A DNA stretch of 64,000 nt, taken from JANQRA01 sp035762545. GTDB taxonomy: Bacteria; Actinomycetota; Acidimicrobiia; Spongiisociales; ZC4RG35. Under the pieces are notes generated by a model. The model was not told where the DNA came from, searched no databases, and saw only the letters and a program-made list of their open reading frames with translations. The DNA is taken from positions 1-64,000 of the forward strand of contig DASTOM010000001.1 of the NCBI GenBank assembly GCA_035762545.1, written 5' to 3'. Below, piece after piece: positions 51,410 to 59,474 of this stretch (position 1 is its first letter; each line of letters starts with the position of its first letter). The position numbers and the translations under genes were made by a program.

Positions 51410-52213
51410 TCACTGATCCACGTAGATGAGCTCGCAGGTGAGGAGATCGACGAATGCGATCGGCGCATCTTCGAGGGCGGTGTCCTCGGGGATGGCGGCG
51501 ACGTAGGGGTTGGCGTCCTCAGGCACGGCGACACCGCCCTCTGCATCCTCCGCCGACGGCGAACCAGCACCGATGACCTCGAAACCGGTCAGCTCGGCCG
51601 ACTCCAGACAAGTCTCGATCCTGGAGCTCTGTTCCGCCTCTTCATCCTCGAACTGGTAGGTGTCAACGTCGCCGGTGCGAACCTTCTCGGCCTCTGCCTC
51701 GTAGTAGGCGACGTCAGCAGCGGTCATCGCTCTGGAGAAGTCCTGGGACAGCAGTGCGGTGATGTCTGGCTCGACGCCGTCGGTCGGGGCCGGTGCCGAA
51801 GTCTCACCACCTGAATCGCCGCCTTCGGCGGAGTCGGCGGCGGTCGTAGCGGTCGCCGCTTCCATGGCCGCGTCTCCCCCCCCGCCGCTTTGGTTGATCA
51901 CCGCCACGAGACCCACCACGACGAACATACCGGCCGCGACGGGTGCCCATCGGTAGTACCACGGAGAGCGCGTCTTCTCTCCAGCGACATCCTGGCTCCG
52001 GAGCTCGGTCCAGACGTCTCGATGAAGGGCGGACCGTTCCATCTCGGTGAGCATGGCCGGCCCGAGGTTGGAGAGCGCCTCGTAGGCAAGCTTCTGGGAC
52101 TCGTACTCCGCCTGGAACTCGGGGTCGGACGCAATCAGGGCGCGCGCCTCGGTCTCGTCTTCCAGCCGACCCTCGACGAGGGCGGCGATCAGGTCGAGAT
52201 CCCTATCACGCAT
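51410..52213 (-). CDS. Membrane-bound anti-sigma factor (SigM partner)
   Basis: 267 residues. An N-terminal helical region (LDLIAALVEGRLEDETEAR, EYESQKLAYEALSN) precedes a membrane helix at about 88-107 (WAPVAAGMFVVVGLVAVIN) and a long acidic extracytoplasmic part with Ala/Thr/Gly linker. It lacks the HxxxCxxC zinc motif. It follows sigM by 21 bases, the place of Rv3912 in M. tuberculosis. The sensing domain is not recognised. Confidence 0.8.
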   Translation of the reverse strand: MRDRDLDLIAALVEGRLEDETEARALIASDPEFQAEYESQKLAYEALSNLGPAMLTEMERSALHRDVWTELRSQDVAGEKTRSPWYYRWAPVAAGMFVVVGLVAVINQSGGGGDAAMEAATATTAADSAEGGDSGGETSAPAPTDGVEPDITALLSQDFSRAMTAADVAYYEAEAEKVRTGDVDTYQFEDEEAEQSSRIETCLESAELTGFEVIGAGSPSAEDAEGGVAVPEDANPYVAAIPEDTALEDAPIAFVDLLTCELIYVDQ

Positions 52214-52234
52214 GCGTTCTCTTTGATGCTCTAA

Positions 52235-52780
52235 TCACACTGATTGGTTCCCCAACTCTTGGGCCAGGAGCCGTCTCCCCCGGAATACGCGCGACTTCAC
52301 CGTCCCAACCGGGACACCGAGCACATCGGCGACTTCAGGGAGCCCCATGCCTTCGATGTCGGAGAGGACGATGGCGGAACGGAAATCTTGGGGGAGGGCG
52401 GCGAGGGCTCTGACTATCTCGGGGCGGAGGGCGGCTGAGTCCACTTCGTCCTGCGCCGAATAGTCCGTCGGGTCGAGGTGGCCAGGAATCGGGTCGGTGC
52501 GTCGGCGTTTCTGTTTCCGTAGTTGGTCATAGCAAGTGTTCACCGCGATTCGGTAGATCCAGGTGCCGAGTGCGGAGTTGCCTTTGAACTGGTCAGCCTT
52601 GCGAAATGCCGTCAGGAACGTCTCCTGGGTGGCGTCCAGAGCCTGCTCTCGATTTCCCATGATCCGGAGACACACCGAGAACACGCGGTCCTCGTGGTGA
52701 CGCATGATCTGGTTGAACGCTTCGTGATCACCTTCGACAACGCGCGCCAGGAGTTCCTGGTCTTGGGCTGCGGTGGTCAC
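52235..52780 (-). CDS. sigM: ECF RNA polymerase sigma factor SigM-like
   Basis: 181 residues from GTG 52780 (the frame goes further to 52852 without support). Region 2: LLARVVEGDHEAFNQIMRHH, RVFSVCLRIMGNREQALDATQETFL; region 4: ALAALPQDFRSAIVLSDIEGMGLPEVADVLGVPVGTVKSR. Directs RNA polymerase to envelope or redox stress genes, held by the anti-sigma encoded next. Its GTG overlaps the stop of the pseudokinase gene (GTGA). Confidence 0.9.
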   Translation of the reverse strand: MTTAAQDQELLARVVEGDHEAFNQIMRHHEDRVFSVCLRIMGNREQALDATQETFLTAFRKADQFKGNSALGTWIYRIAVNTCYDQLRKQKRRRTDPIPGHLDPTDYSAQDEVDSAALRPEIVRALAALPQDFRSAIVLSDIEGMGLPEVADVLGVPVGTVKSRVFRGRRLLAQELGNQSV

Positions 52781-54063
52781 GGTTCGAATCGTAATTCCGC
52801 TATCGAAGACTGACGGGTCCCATCGTCGTTGATGCCAAGGCTGGTGAGCCACACGAGCCAGAATCCGTCTTCCCGCTGGGCGAGGTCGACTTCGGTCGAG
52901 CCGGGGGCGGCATTGCCGCCGCCGACCCTCTCCCAGTCATCGAGCACCCCGCTCGGTTCCGCCGCCCAGTACAGGTCGAAGGAAGTGCCGCTCGTCAGAC
53001 CCACCATGCGCAGTGTCCTCGGATCGCCAACGACTCGAACGGAGACTCCGACACCGGGCTTGAGAAGTGGAAGCGGATCGAGATAGCGCTCGGTGCTCCA
53101 CTCCGTCGCCACATCGTTGTCGATGAGATTTCCGACCAGATCGTCGTTCTCGCCACCTTCACCGAATGGGTCGAACGAGGCCGGGTCTGCGACCGAGACG
53201 TCCCCGGCTGCGAGCGTGGTGGTGACCTGGGTCGTGACGGTGGTGGGTGACGCCGCCTCAGTGGTGGGCGTGGGCACGACGGGAGCGGCGCCACCGGAAA
53301 GAAAGAAGCCGACGACGACCAGCGCCACCGCCAGGAGAATCAATGCGAGGGCGGCGATGATGAGACGGCGTGATGTGGGCCCCGTGTTCGAGCGTGGTTC
53401 TCGTGGGGTGGGCGCGGCCCTGAGGGACTTCTCCAGGTCCGCCGCCGACATGGCGCCCGATTGTGCCGAGCGGAGAATCCCGTCGAGGGAACGTGGCACC
53501 CCGTCGACCCGCTCCGAGGGTGGTGGCCCACCTGGTGGTGATCCGGTGAGAGCCGTCTCCAGGGCGCCGGCGAGGGCGCGAACATCGCCCGCCTGGTCTG
53601 TGGCTCGGGGTCTGCCGAAGGCACCCAACTTGGCGGGATGGGCGCCCGAGTAGGAGATTGCGGACGTGTCGAGTCGGCCGTGGGTGGCTCCCGAGGAGTG
53701 GAGGGTCGCCAACGCCCCGGCGAGACCGGCGGCGTTGGGAAGGAAGTCGGGGAGGTCGATCGGTTGGTTGGCTGCGATTCGATCGGCCACCGTGGCGCCA
53801 CCTGTCCACTCCGACACGGCGTAGGCCCCGCCGTCCACCCTGGCGACAGTGAAGACCCTGGCCAGGTGGGCGTGACTCGTCTTTGCCGCCTCGGACACCG
53901 CCTGAACGAACTCAGAACGACGCTCCGAGGTCGACTCGGGGCCGAGGCTCCGGATCAGGACCGGTCGGTCGAGCGAGGTGTCGGTCGCCAGCCACTCCTC
54001 GAGGTCGCCATCCCGTCCGAGACGCACCTCGAGCGAGTAGCGGTCGGGAATCGCTGCGGGCAC
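52777..54063 (-). CDS. MviN-type pseudokinase with extracytoplasmic domain
   Basis: 428 residues from GTG 54063. The kinase-like fold (8-215) has lost its catalytic residues: VLIR38 in place of VAIK, H128-G-R in place of HRD, and GAFG in place of DFG. A membrane helix lies at 234-256, followed by a Thr-rich linker and a discoidin-like beta domain (NLIDNDVATEWSTE, VVGDPRTLRMVGLTSG). In M. tuberculosis this kinase and the outer domain form the C-terminal part of MviN (Rv3910), whose phosphorylated tail binds FhaA. Here the 14-helix MurJ flippase is absent. Confidence 0.85.
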   Translation of the reverse strand: MPAAIPDRYSLEVRLGRDGDLEEWLATDTSLDRPVLIRSLGPESTSERRSEFVQAVSEAAKTSHAHLARVFTVARVDGGAYAVSEWTGGATVADRIAANQPIDLPDFLPNAAGLAGALATLHSSGATHGRLDTSAISYSGAHPAKLGAFGRPRATDQAGDVRALAGALETALTGSPPGGPPPSERVDGVPRSLDGILRSAQSGAMSAADLEKSLRAAPTPREPRSNTGPTSRRLIIAALALILLAVALVVVGFFLSGGAAPVVPTPTTEAASPTTVTTQVTTTLAAGDVSVADPASFDPFGEGGENDDLVGNLIDNDVATEWSTERYLDPLPLLKPGVGVSVRVVGDPRTLRMVGLTSGTSFDLYWAAEPSGVLDDWERVGGGNAAPGSTEVDLAQREDGFWLVWLTSLGINDDGTRQSSIAELRFEP

Positions 54064-54080
54064 GCGCGTCAGTTCAGCAG

Positions 54081-54848
54081 CTAACCGCTCTGATGACGAA
54101 GAACCGTCAGTTCGGTGCCGGTATCGGTGAACCCGGTGCGTTGGTAGAGCGCGATGGCCCGGTGATTGTCCGGACGAACATTGAGGATCATCGTGCGACC
54201 GCCGTTGGCCGCACCCCAGCGCACGGCCTCGCCGACCAGGGCACGACCAAGGCCGCGCCCGGCCCAACCCGGGTGTACGGCGATTCGGTGGAGATAGGTC
54301 ACTCCCCATTGCGATCCGACGATGGCGTAACCCGCCACGGCATCATTGTCCGGCACGACGAGAAGAGTGTGGGCCCGATTGGTCATCAACGCCTCGAAGA
54401 GGCCTTCCCGGCTCATGCTCCAGAAGCCCTCGAACGAGGCGCGGTCGACCTCGAGGATCGCCTCCCAGTTCGGATCGCTATTGCTCGTCACTTCGATGTC
54501 ACTGGCGACCGAAGCGACCGGGTTGAGCCCTCGTTCCATGATCCGCAGCCCAGCATGTGGCTCGAAACCGCTGCGCAGCCAGACCCGCGACGAGCTACCG
54601 AACAGCGCCGGTGAGTAACAGACCCTGCCGGCCAGCTCGTGGATCCGTCGGGTGACGGAGATGAGGAACTCCGCCCCGCCTCGGTCCAGGCGGATCATGG
54701 GCTCGGTCACCTGGTCGTTCCAGGGTCGGGCGCGGGCGCGAAACCACCCTGTCGACAGGGTGATCGGGTCGGGCCACTCGCCTTCGACGCGGACAAGAGT
54801 CGGCACCTGTGCGAGAGTAAGTAGATGGACGTGATAGTTGCGAGCCAT
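54081..54848 (-). CDS. GNAT acetyltransferase
   Basis: 255 residues from ATG 54848, preceded by GGAGGAGGG. The GNAT core is at the C-terminus: EILEVDRASFEGFWSM, YLHRIAVHPGWAGRGLGRALVGEAVRW (acetyl-CoA loop) and IALYQRTGFTDTGTELTVL. The first 110 residues are an extra domain with RARARPWNDQV. It lies 17 bases before the pseudokinase start and its 5' end overlaps that of the divergent deacetylase. Acceptor unknown. Confidence 0.82.
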   Translation of the reverse strand: MARNYHVHLLTLAQVPTLVRVEGEWPDPITLSTGWFRARARPWNDQVTEPMIRLDRGGAEFLISVTRRIHELAGRVCYSPALFGSSSRVWLRSGFEPHAGLRIMERGLNPVASVASDIEVTSNSDPNWEAILEVDRASFEGFWSMSREGLFEALMTNRAHTLLVVPDNDAVAGYAIVGSQWGVTYLHRIAVHPGWAGRGLGRALVGEAVRWGAANGGRTMILNVRPDNHRAIALYQRTGFTDTGTELTVLRHQSG

Positions 54849-55835
54849 CCATCTGCCCTCCTCCACGACACCGGCCGCCGTCATCCGGAGCGACCCGAGC
54901 GGGTCGGTGCGGTGCTCGACGGTATCGATGCCAGCGGTTTGGACGTCAAGCGGATCACGTCGCCAAAGATCGAGAGGAGCGAGTTGGCCCTGGTCCACGA
55001 CTCCTCCTACATAGGGATGATCCAGACGTTCTGCGAGTTGGGTGGAGGTGCCCTCGACATGGACACCTTCGTCTCCCGGGCGTCATGGGAGGCGGCGCTT
55101 GCCGCGGCCGGAGGCGTGCGCGCCCTCGTCGAAGAGTTGGGTGGCGGCGGGCCGGCTCCCGGATTCTCGGTCTCACGTCCCCCGGGGCATCACGCATTAC
55201 GAGACCGGGCGATGGGATTCTGTCTGTTCAACAACGTGGCTGTGAGCGCCGCCTACCTCCGGTCTCGCGGCGATCGGGTCGCCATCCTGGACTGGGATGT
55301 CCATCACGGCAATGGAACTCAAGAGATGGTGATGGACGACAACGGGATCCTCTACGCCTCGATCCATCAGAATCACTTCTACCCCTTCGCTGGAGACCTG
55401 GAGGACATCGAGGCAGGCGATGCCAAGGGAACCACGGTCAACGTCCCGCTCCCGGCGGGCACCGGTGGGGACGTCTACCGGCGGGCGTGGGGGGAGCTCA
55501 TCCTCCCGGTTCTGTCGCAGTTCGAACCGGACTGGGTGCTGCTCAGCGCCGGGTTCGATGCCCACACCAATGACCATCTCGCCAACTTCCACCTCCTGGC
55601 GGACGACTACGGGTGGATGGCCGCAGAGCTAGCCGGGATCCATCCGGCCGGCCGCATCATCGTCGCTCTCGAGGGCGGTTACGACCTGGACGCCCTACGG
55701 GACTCGACCCGGGCGACATTGCTGGGGCTCAACGGGCGGTGGGAGTCGGATCTGGAGCCAATCGAGTCCCCGATTCAGTCGACGGCTGCATTCGGTGAGG
55801 CGGCCTCCGTCATAGCGGCGCACTGGTCCGTATGA
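54825..55835 (+). CDS. Histone deacetylase/AcuC-family deacetylase
   Basis: 336 residues from ATG 54825. HDAC class II-type motifs: HPERPERVGAVL, VSRPPGHHALRDRAMGFCLFNNVAV, ILDWDVHHGNGTQEM, LSAGFDAHTND and VALEGGYDLDAL. The zinc ligands Asp-His-Asp are all there. Such bacterial enzymes deacetylate small molecules or acetyl-lysine. The GNAT gene is divergent, a possible acetylation/deacetylation pair. Confidence 0.93.
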   Translation: MDVIVASHPSALLHDTGRRHPERPERVGAVLDGIDASGLDVKRITSPKIERSELALVHDSSYIGMIQTFCELGGGALDMDTFVSRASWEAALAAAGGVRALVEELGGGGPAPGFSVSRPPGHHALRDRAMGFCLFNNVAVSAAYLRSRGDRVAILDWDVHHGNGTQEMVMDDNGILYASIHQNHFYPFAGDLEDIEAGDAKGTTVNVPLPAGTGGDVYRRAWGELILPVLSQFEPDWVLLSAGFDAHTNDHLANFHLLADDYGWMAAELAGIHPAGRIIVALEGGYDLDALRDSTRATLLGLNGRWESDLEPIESPIQSTAAFGEAASVIAAHWSV

Positions 55836-55909
55836 GCTGCGATATCCGCTCAACTCAGGGCGATTTCCGCCGATAACGCCTGTCGGAGCTAGGCGAGGAA
55901 ATCATCCAA

Positions 55910-56989
55910 ATGGAGAACAACATCGACGCCCTGTTGAAGCAGGCCGTGAATCACGGGGCTTCGGATATCCACCTCAAGGTCGGTTCCGCCCCGATCCTGC
56001 GAATCGACGGAGACCTGCGGCGTCTGGAAGGCTACGAGCCGTTGCGGCCAGCTGACACGCTCGGGTATGCCGAAGCCATGTTCACCGAGAAGGCCGCTGC
56101 CGACTTCAAAGAGTCGGGCTCGGCCGACTTCGCGTACGGGAAGCACGAGCTGGGGCGTTTCCGGGCCACGGCGTTCCGACAGAGGGGAAGTGTCTCAGTC
56201 GTCCTCCGCCGCGTGGTTCCGGGCTCGCGATCCTTTTCCGAGTTGGGTCTTCCCAAGTCGATGGAGCGAATCGCCAAGGCCAAGTCCGGCCTCGTCATAG
56301 TCACGGGCCCTTCCGGCTCGGGGAAGACCACGACGATGGCGTCGATCCTCGACTGGATCAACTCCAACGAGGGTCGGGCGATACTGACCATCGAAGACCC
56401 CATCGAGGTGCTTCACCCCGACAAGAGGTCGGTGGTAGTGCAGCGCGAGGTCGGGGTCGACACCGCCGACGCCGCAGGCGCCATCCAGGCGGCGATGCGT
56501 CATGACGCCGACGTGATCCTGATCTCGGAGATCTCGAATGTGGAGATCGCCCGAGCGGCCATCGACGCCGCCGAGACGGGACACCTGGTCGTGACTTCGA
56601 TGCGGACCAGCGATCCCGCCGACACCGTGAGCCGGTTGGTGTCGATGTTTCCCGAGTCACAGCAGAAGGTCGTCCGTGGCCAGCTGGCCGGTGTCCTTCA
56701 AGCCGTCATCAGTCAGATCCTCGTCGACGCCGGCGAGCGCGGCTTGGTCCTCGCCTGTGAGGTGCTCACCAACAACGAGCGCGCCCAGGAGTGGATCCTC
56801 GGCCACGAGGAGGCCTCGTTCCTCGTGGAGATCATCAAAGACAGCAGCTTCCACGGCATGCAGACCTTCGACCAGGCCCTGCTCCAGCATGTGCTCGGCG
56901 GCAGTGTCGGGATCGAGTCGGTGCTGCCCTTCGTGAGGAACACCCACGAGCTGAAGGCCAAGGCGATGGCCGCCGGCATATCGGTCTGA
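55910..56989 (+). CDS. PilT-like secretion/retraction ATPase
   Basis: 359 residues. ASDIHLKVGSAPILRIDGDL is the N-terminal domain of PilT, and VTGPSGSGKTTTMAS (133-141) is Walker A. TIEDPIEVLHP is the Asp box region. The Walker B segment reads DVILISEISN (E207) in place of the usual DVILIGEMRD, and the His box reads TSMRTSD in place of TLHTN. No other pilus gene is in the window. It may be an accessory or regulatory ATPase. Confidence 0.85.
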   Translation: MENNIDALLKQAVNHGASDIHLKVGSAPILRIDGDLRRLEGYEPLRPADTLGYAEAMFTEKAAADFKESGSADFAYGKHELGRFRATAFRQRGSVSVVLRRVVPGSRSFSELGLPKSMERIAKAKSGLVIVTGPSGSGKTTTMASILDWINSNEGRAILTIEDPIEVLHPDKRSVVVQREVGVDTADAAGAIQAAMRHDADVILISEISNVEIARAAIDAAETGHLVVTSMRTSDPADTVSRLVSMFPESQQKVVRGQLAGVLQAVISQILVDAGERGLVLACEVLTNNERAQEWILGHEEASFLVEIIKDSSFHGMQTFDQALLQHVLGGSVGIESVLPFVRNTHELKAKAMAAGISV

Positions 56990-57031
56990 CAACCTCGGGC
57001 CATTGGCCTCGGACCGATAACCTGCGCCTCT

Positions 57032-58447
57032 GTGATCCCTGAGCGGCTCGAGTTCCTCGCTTCCCCGAAGCTCCCGCCTGCCCAACTCTCAGACGTCTTC
57101 GCCGCGGCAGGTGAGGAGATCCATCTCGTCGGTGGCTCGGTGCGCGACGCCTTACTCGGGCGCGATGTCACCGACTTCGACTTCGCCACCAGCGCCCGGC
57201 CCGATCGGGTCCTCGAGTTGCTCCGCCCTTGGGCAGACGCCGTCTACGAGGTGGGGGTCCGTTTCGGCACCGTCGGGGCGCAGAAGGATGGGACCACCGT
57301 CGAGGTGACGACCTACCGGAGTGAGATCTACCGGGACGACTCCCGGAAACCCCAGGTGACCTACTCCGATGACCTGTCTGAGGATCTCAGCCGCCGTGAC
57401 TTCACGGTGAATGCCATCGCCCTGTCGCTGCCCGGGATGGAAGCCGTCGATCCGTTTGGTGGGCTCGCCGATCTGGCCCGTGAGACTCTGCGCACCCCTC
57501 TCGACCCTCACATCTCCTTCGGAGACGACCCACTCCGGATGCTCCGCCTCTTCAGGTTCCAGGCGACCCTCGGCTTCTCGCCGAACGAGGCGGCCCTGGC
57601 GGCAGTGAGGGAGATGGGCGACCGTCTTCAGATCGTGTCGGCCGAGCGGATCCGGGACGAGCTCTCCAAGCTGATCGTCGCGCTCGAGCCCGGTGAGGCG
57701 CTTCATGCGATTGTCGAGAGCGGGCTGGCCGACCACTTCCTGCCCGAGCTCCCCGGTCTGGCCATGGAGCAGGACCCTCAACACCACCACAAGGACGTAC
57801 TGGCGCACACCTTCGCAGTGGTCGACAAGGCGAGCCCTCTCCTCACCCTGCGTCTCGCCGCCCTCTTTCACGACGTGGGGAAACCGGAGACTCGCGAATT
57901 CGGTCCCGGTGGGGTCACCTTCCACCACCACGAGGTGGTGGGAGCCCGAATGGCTCGAAAGCGTCTCAAGGAGCTCCGCTACCCGAAGGACGTCGTCGAC
58001 GACGTATCCCAGCTGGTCTACCTGCACCTCCGTCCTCACACCTTGAAGCTCGGCTGGACCGATTCGGCCGTGAGACGGTACGTGCGCGACGCCGGCCCAC
58101 TCCTCGACCAGCTGAACGAGCTGGTCCGATGTGACGTCACCACCGCAAACCAGAGGCGGGAGCGGGCGATCCAGAGCCGCATCGACGAGCTCGAGGTGAG
58201 GATCGCCGACCTGTCACAGCGCGAGCAGCTGGCCAGGCTCCGCGCCCCGATCGATGGGCACGAGGTCATGTCCTATCTCGGGATCGACCCGGGGCCACGG
58301 GTGGGGGAGATCATGGGCATCCTCCTCGAGAAGCGAATCGAGGACGGTCCGTACCCGAGAGCCGAGGCGTTCGAGACGGCCCGTGCCTGGGCGCTGTCCC
58401 AGGGGCTCGCCGATCCCGGCGAGCCACCTTCGTCGGAAGAGGAGTAG
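57032..58447 (+). CDS. CCA tRNA nucleotidyltransferase
   Basis: 471 residues, GTG start. Nucleotidyltransferase motif HLVGGSVRDALLGRDVTDFDFAT, RRDFTVNAIALSL, DDPLRMLRLFRFQATLGF, and an HD domain (LFHDVGKPETREF with HHHEVVGARMA). It adds CCA to tRNA 3' ends, needed here because none of the tRNA genes encodes CCA. In M. tuberculosis (pcnA, Rv3907c) it lies next to the MviN/sigM locus too. Confidence 0.95.
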   Translation: MIPERLEFLASPKLPPAQLSDVFAAAGEEIHLVGGSVRDALLGRDVTDFDFATSARPDRVLELLRPWADAVYEVGVRFGTVGAQKDGTTVEVTTYRSEIYRDDSRKPQVTYSDDLSEDLSRRDFTVNAIALSLPGMEAVDPFGGLADLARETLRTPLDPHISFGDDPLRMLRLFRFQATLGFSPNEAALAAVREMGDRLQIVSAERIRDELSKLIVALEPGEALHAIVESGLADHFLPELPGLAMEQDPQHHHKDVLAHTFAVVDKASPLLTLRLAALFHDVGKPETREFGPGGVTFHHHEVVGARMARKRLKELRYPKDVVDDVSQLVYLHLRPHTLKLGWTDSAVRRYVRDAGPLLDQLNELVRCDVTTANQRRERAIQSRIDELEVRIADLSQREQLARLRAPIDGHEVMSYLGIDPGPRVGEIMGILLEKRIEDGPYPRAEAFETARAWALSQGLADPGEPPSSEEE

Positions 58448-58516
58448 CGCCGACCCGGGGTACGCAAGTACCGCCACCCGGCTGGCTACCAAATCGTTGA
58501 CCCCTAGCCTGAGGCC

Positions 58517-59449
58517 GTGATCATCGTCGTGATTCCTGCGGTCGCGTTGGCCGCGATCACAGTTGCCGCGTTCGGAGGCCGCTGGGTGTGGTGGCTCGAC
58601 GTGCTGGCCAATTTCCGTGCCCAATACGTGGTGGCGCTCGCCGTCCTCGGACTGGTGATCATGATGTCCCGTTGGCGCAAATCGGGATACGTCGTCCTCG
58701 CCGCCGCTCTCCTCAATCTCGTGGTTGTGCTCCCGCTGTACATCGGATCACCAGCGGAGGCGCGGGTAGACGCCCCCACCATCAGGGTCATGTCTTTCAA
58801 CCTCCTGTCCACCAATGAGGAGTACTCGGCGGTCGCCGAGTACATCGAGACGGTCGACCCTGACATCGTGTTTCTCCATGAGGCGAGTCGTCCCTGGGAG
58901 GTGGCGATGGAGTCGGCCGGCCTCGACTACGAGGTCGTGCGTCCCAGGTCGGACGACCTGATCTTCGGGACCCTGGTGCTTCTCCGCGGGGAGGACATCA
59001 CCGCGGTGTCCCACGGATTCGCCGCGGCGGCGCCCAGGGCTGTGTCGTTGAAGTACGTCCCCCATGGGTGGGACGTGCCCATTGCGATCCTCGGAACCCA
59101 CCCACTCGCTCCGACCGATCGGGAACGGGCCGATCTTCGTGATGCCCAGATGGGTTTCGCCGGGGCTTGGGCGGCCGAACAAGAGGGGGCGTACATGGTG
59201 GTGGGTGATTTCAACTCGACACCCTGGTCCTGGCCGTTCCGAAGACTGCTGGATCTCGCCGACCTCCAGAACAGCCAGAGTGGATTCGGGCTGCAACCCA
59301 CGTTCCCGTCCACCTCCAACCTCCTCTTCAGAGTCCCCATCGATCACCTCGTGCACTCACCCGCACTCGAAGTCACCTCGCGACAGCTCGGGCCGGCCCT
59401 GGGGTCGGACCACTTCCCGTTGGTCGTCGATCTCCAGGTCGCCGGCTGA
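58517..59449 (+). CDS. Membrane protein with endonuclease/exonuclease/phosphatase domain
   Basis: 310 residues, GTG start. Three hydrophobic segments in the first 85 residues lead to an EEP domain: VMSFNLLSTNEEYSAV, DIVFLHEASRPW (metal Glu), LGTHPLAPT, YMVVGDFNSTPWSWPF (Asp-Asn) and GSDHFPLVVDL (final Asp-His). It acts on the outer membrane face. Substrate unknown; nuclease or phosphodiesterase. Confidence 0.85.
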   Translation: MIIVVIPAVALAAITVAAFGGRWVWWLDVLANFRAQYVVALAVLGLVIMMSRWRKSGYVVLAAALLNLVVVLPLYIGSPAEARVDAPTIRVMSFNLLSTNEEYSAVAEYIETVDPDIVFLHEASRPWEVAMESAGLDYEVVRPRSDDLIFGTLVLLRGEDITAVSHGFAAAAPRAVSLKYVPHGWDVPIAILGTHPLAPTDRERADLRDAQMGFAGAWAAEQEGAYMVVGDFNSTPWSWPFRRLLDLADLQNSQSGFGLQPTFPSTSNLLFRVPIDHLVHSPALEVTSRQLGPALGSDHFPLVVDLQVAG

Positions 59450-59474
59450 AACGCAGCGGCGCCGGCCGGATACG

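Noticed and set aside
58450..58485. Hairpin GGTAC-GCAA-GTACC after the CCA-adding enzyme gene
   Set aside because: Only five pairs and no T tract; too weak to call a terminator.
59064..59474. Long N-terminal extension of aminopeptidase P
   Set aside because: It lies fully inside the EEP gene in another frame and lacks domain features.
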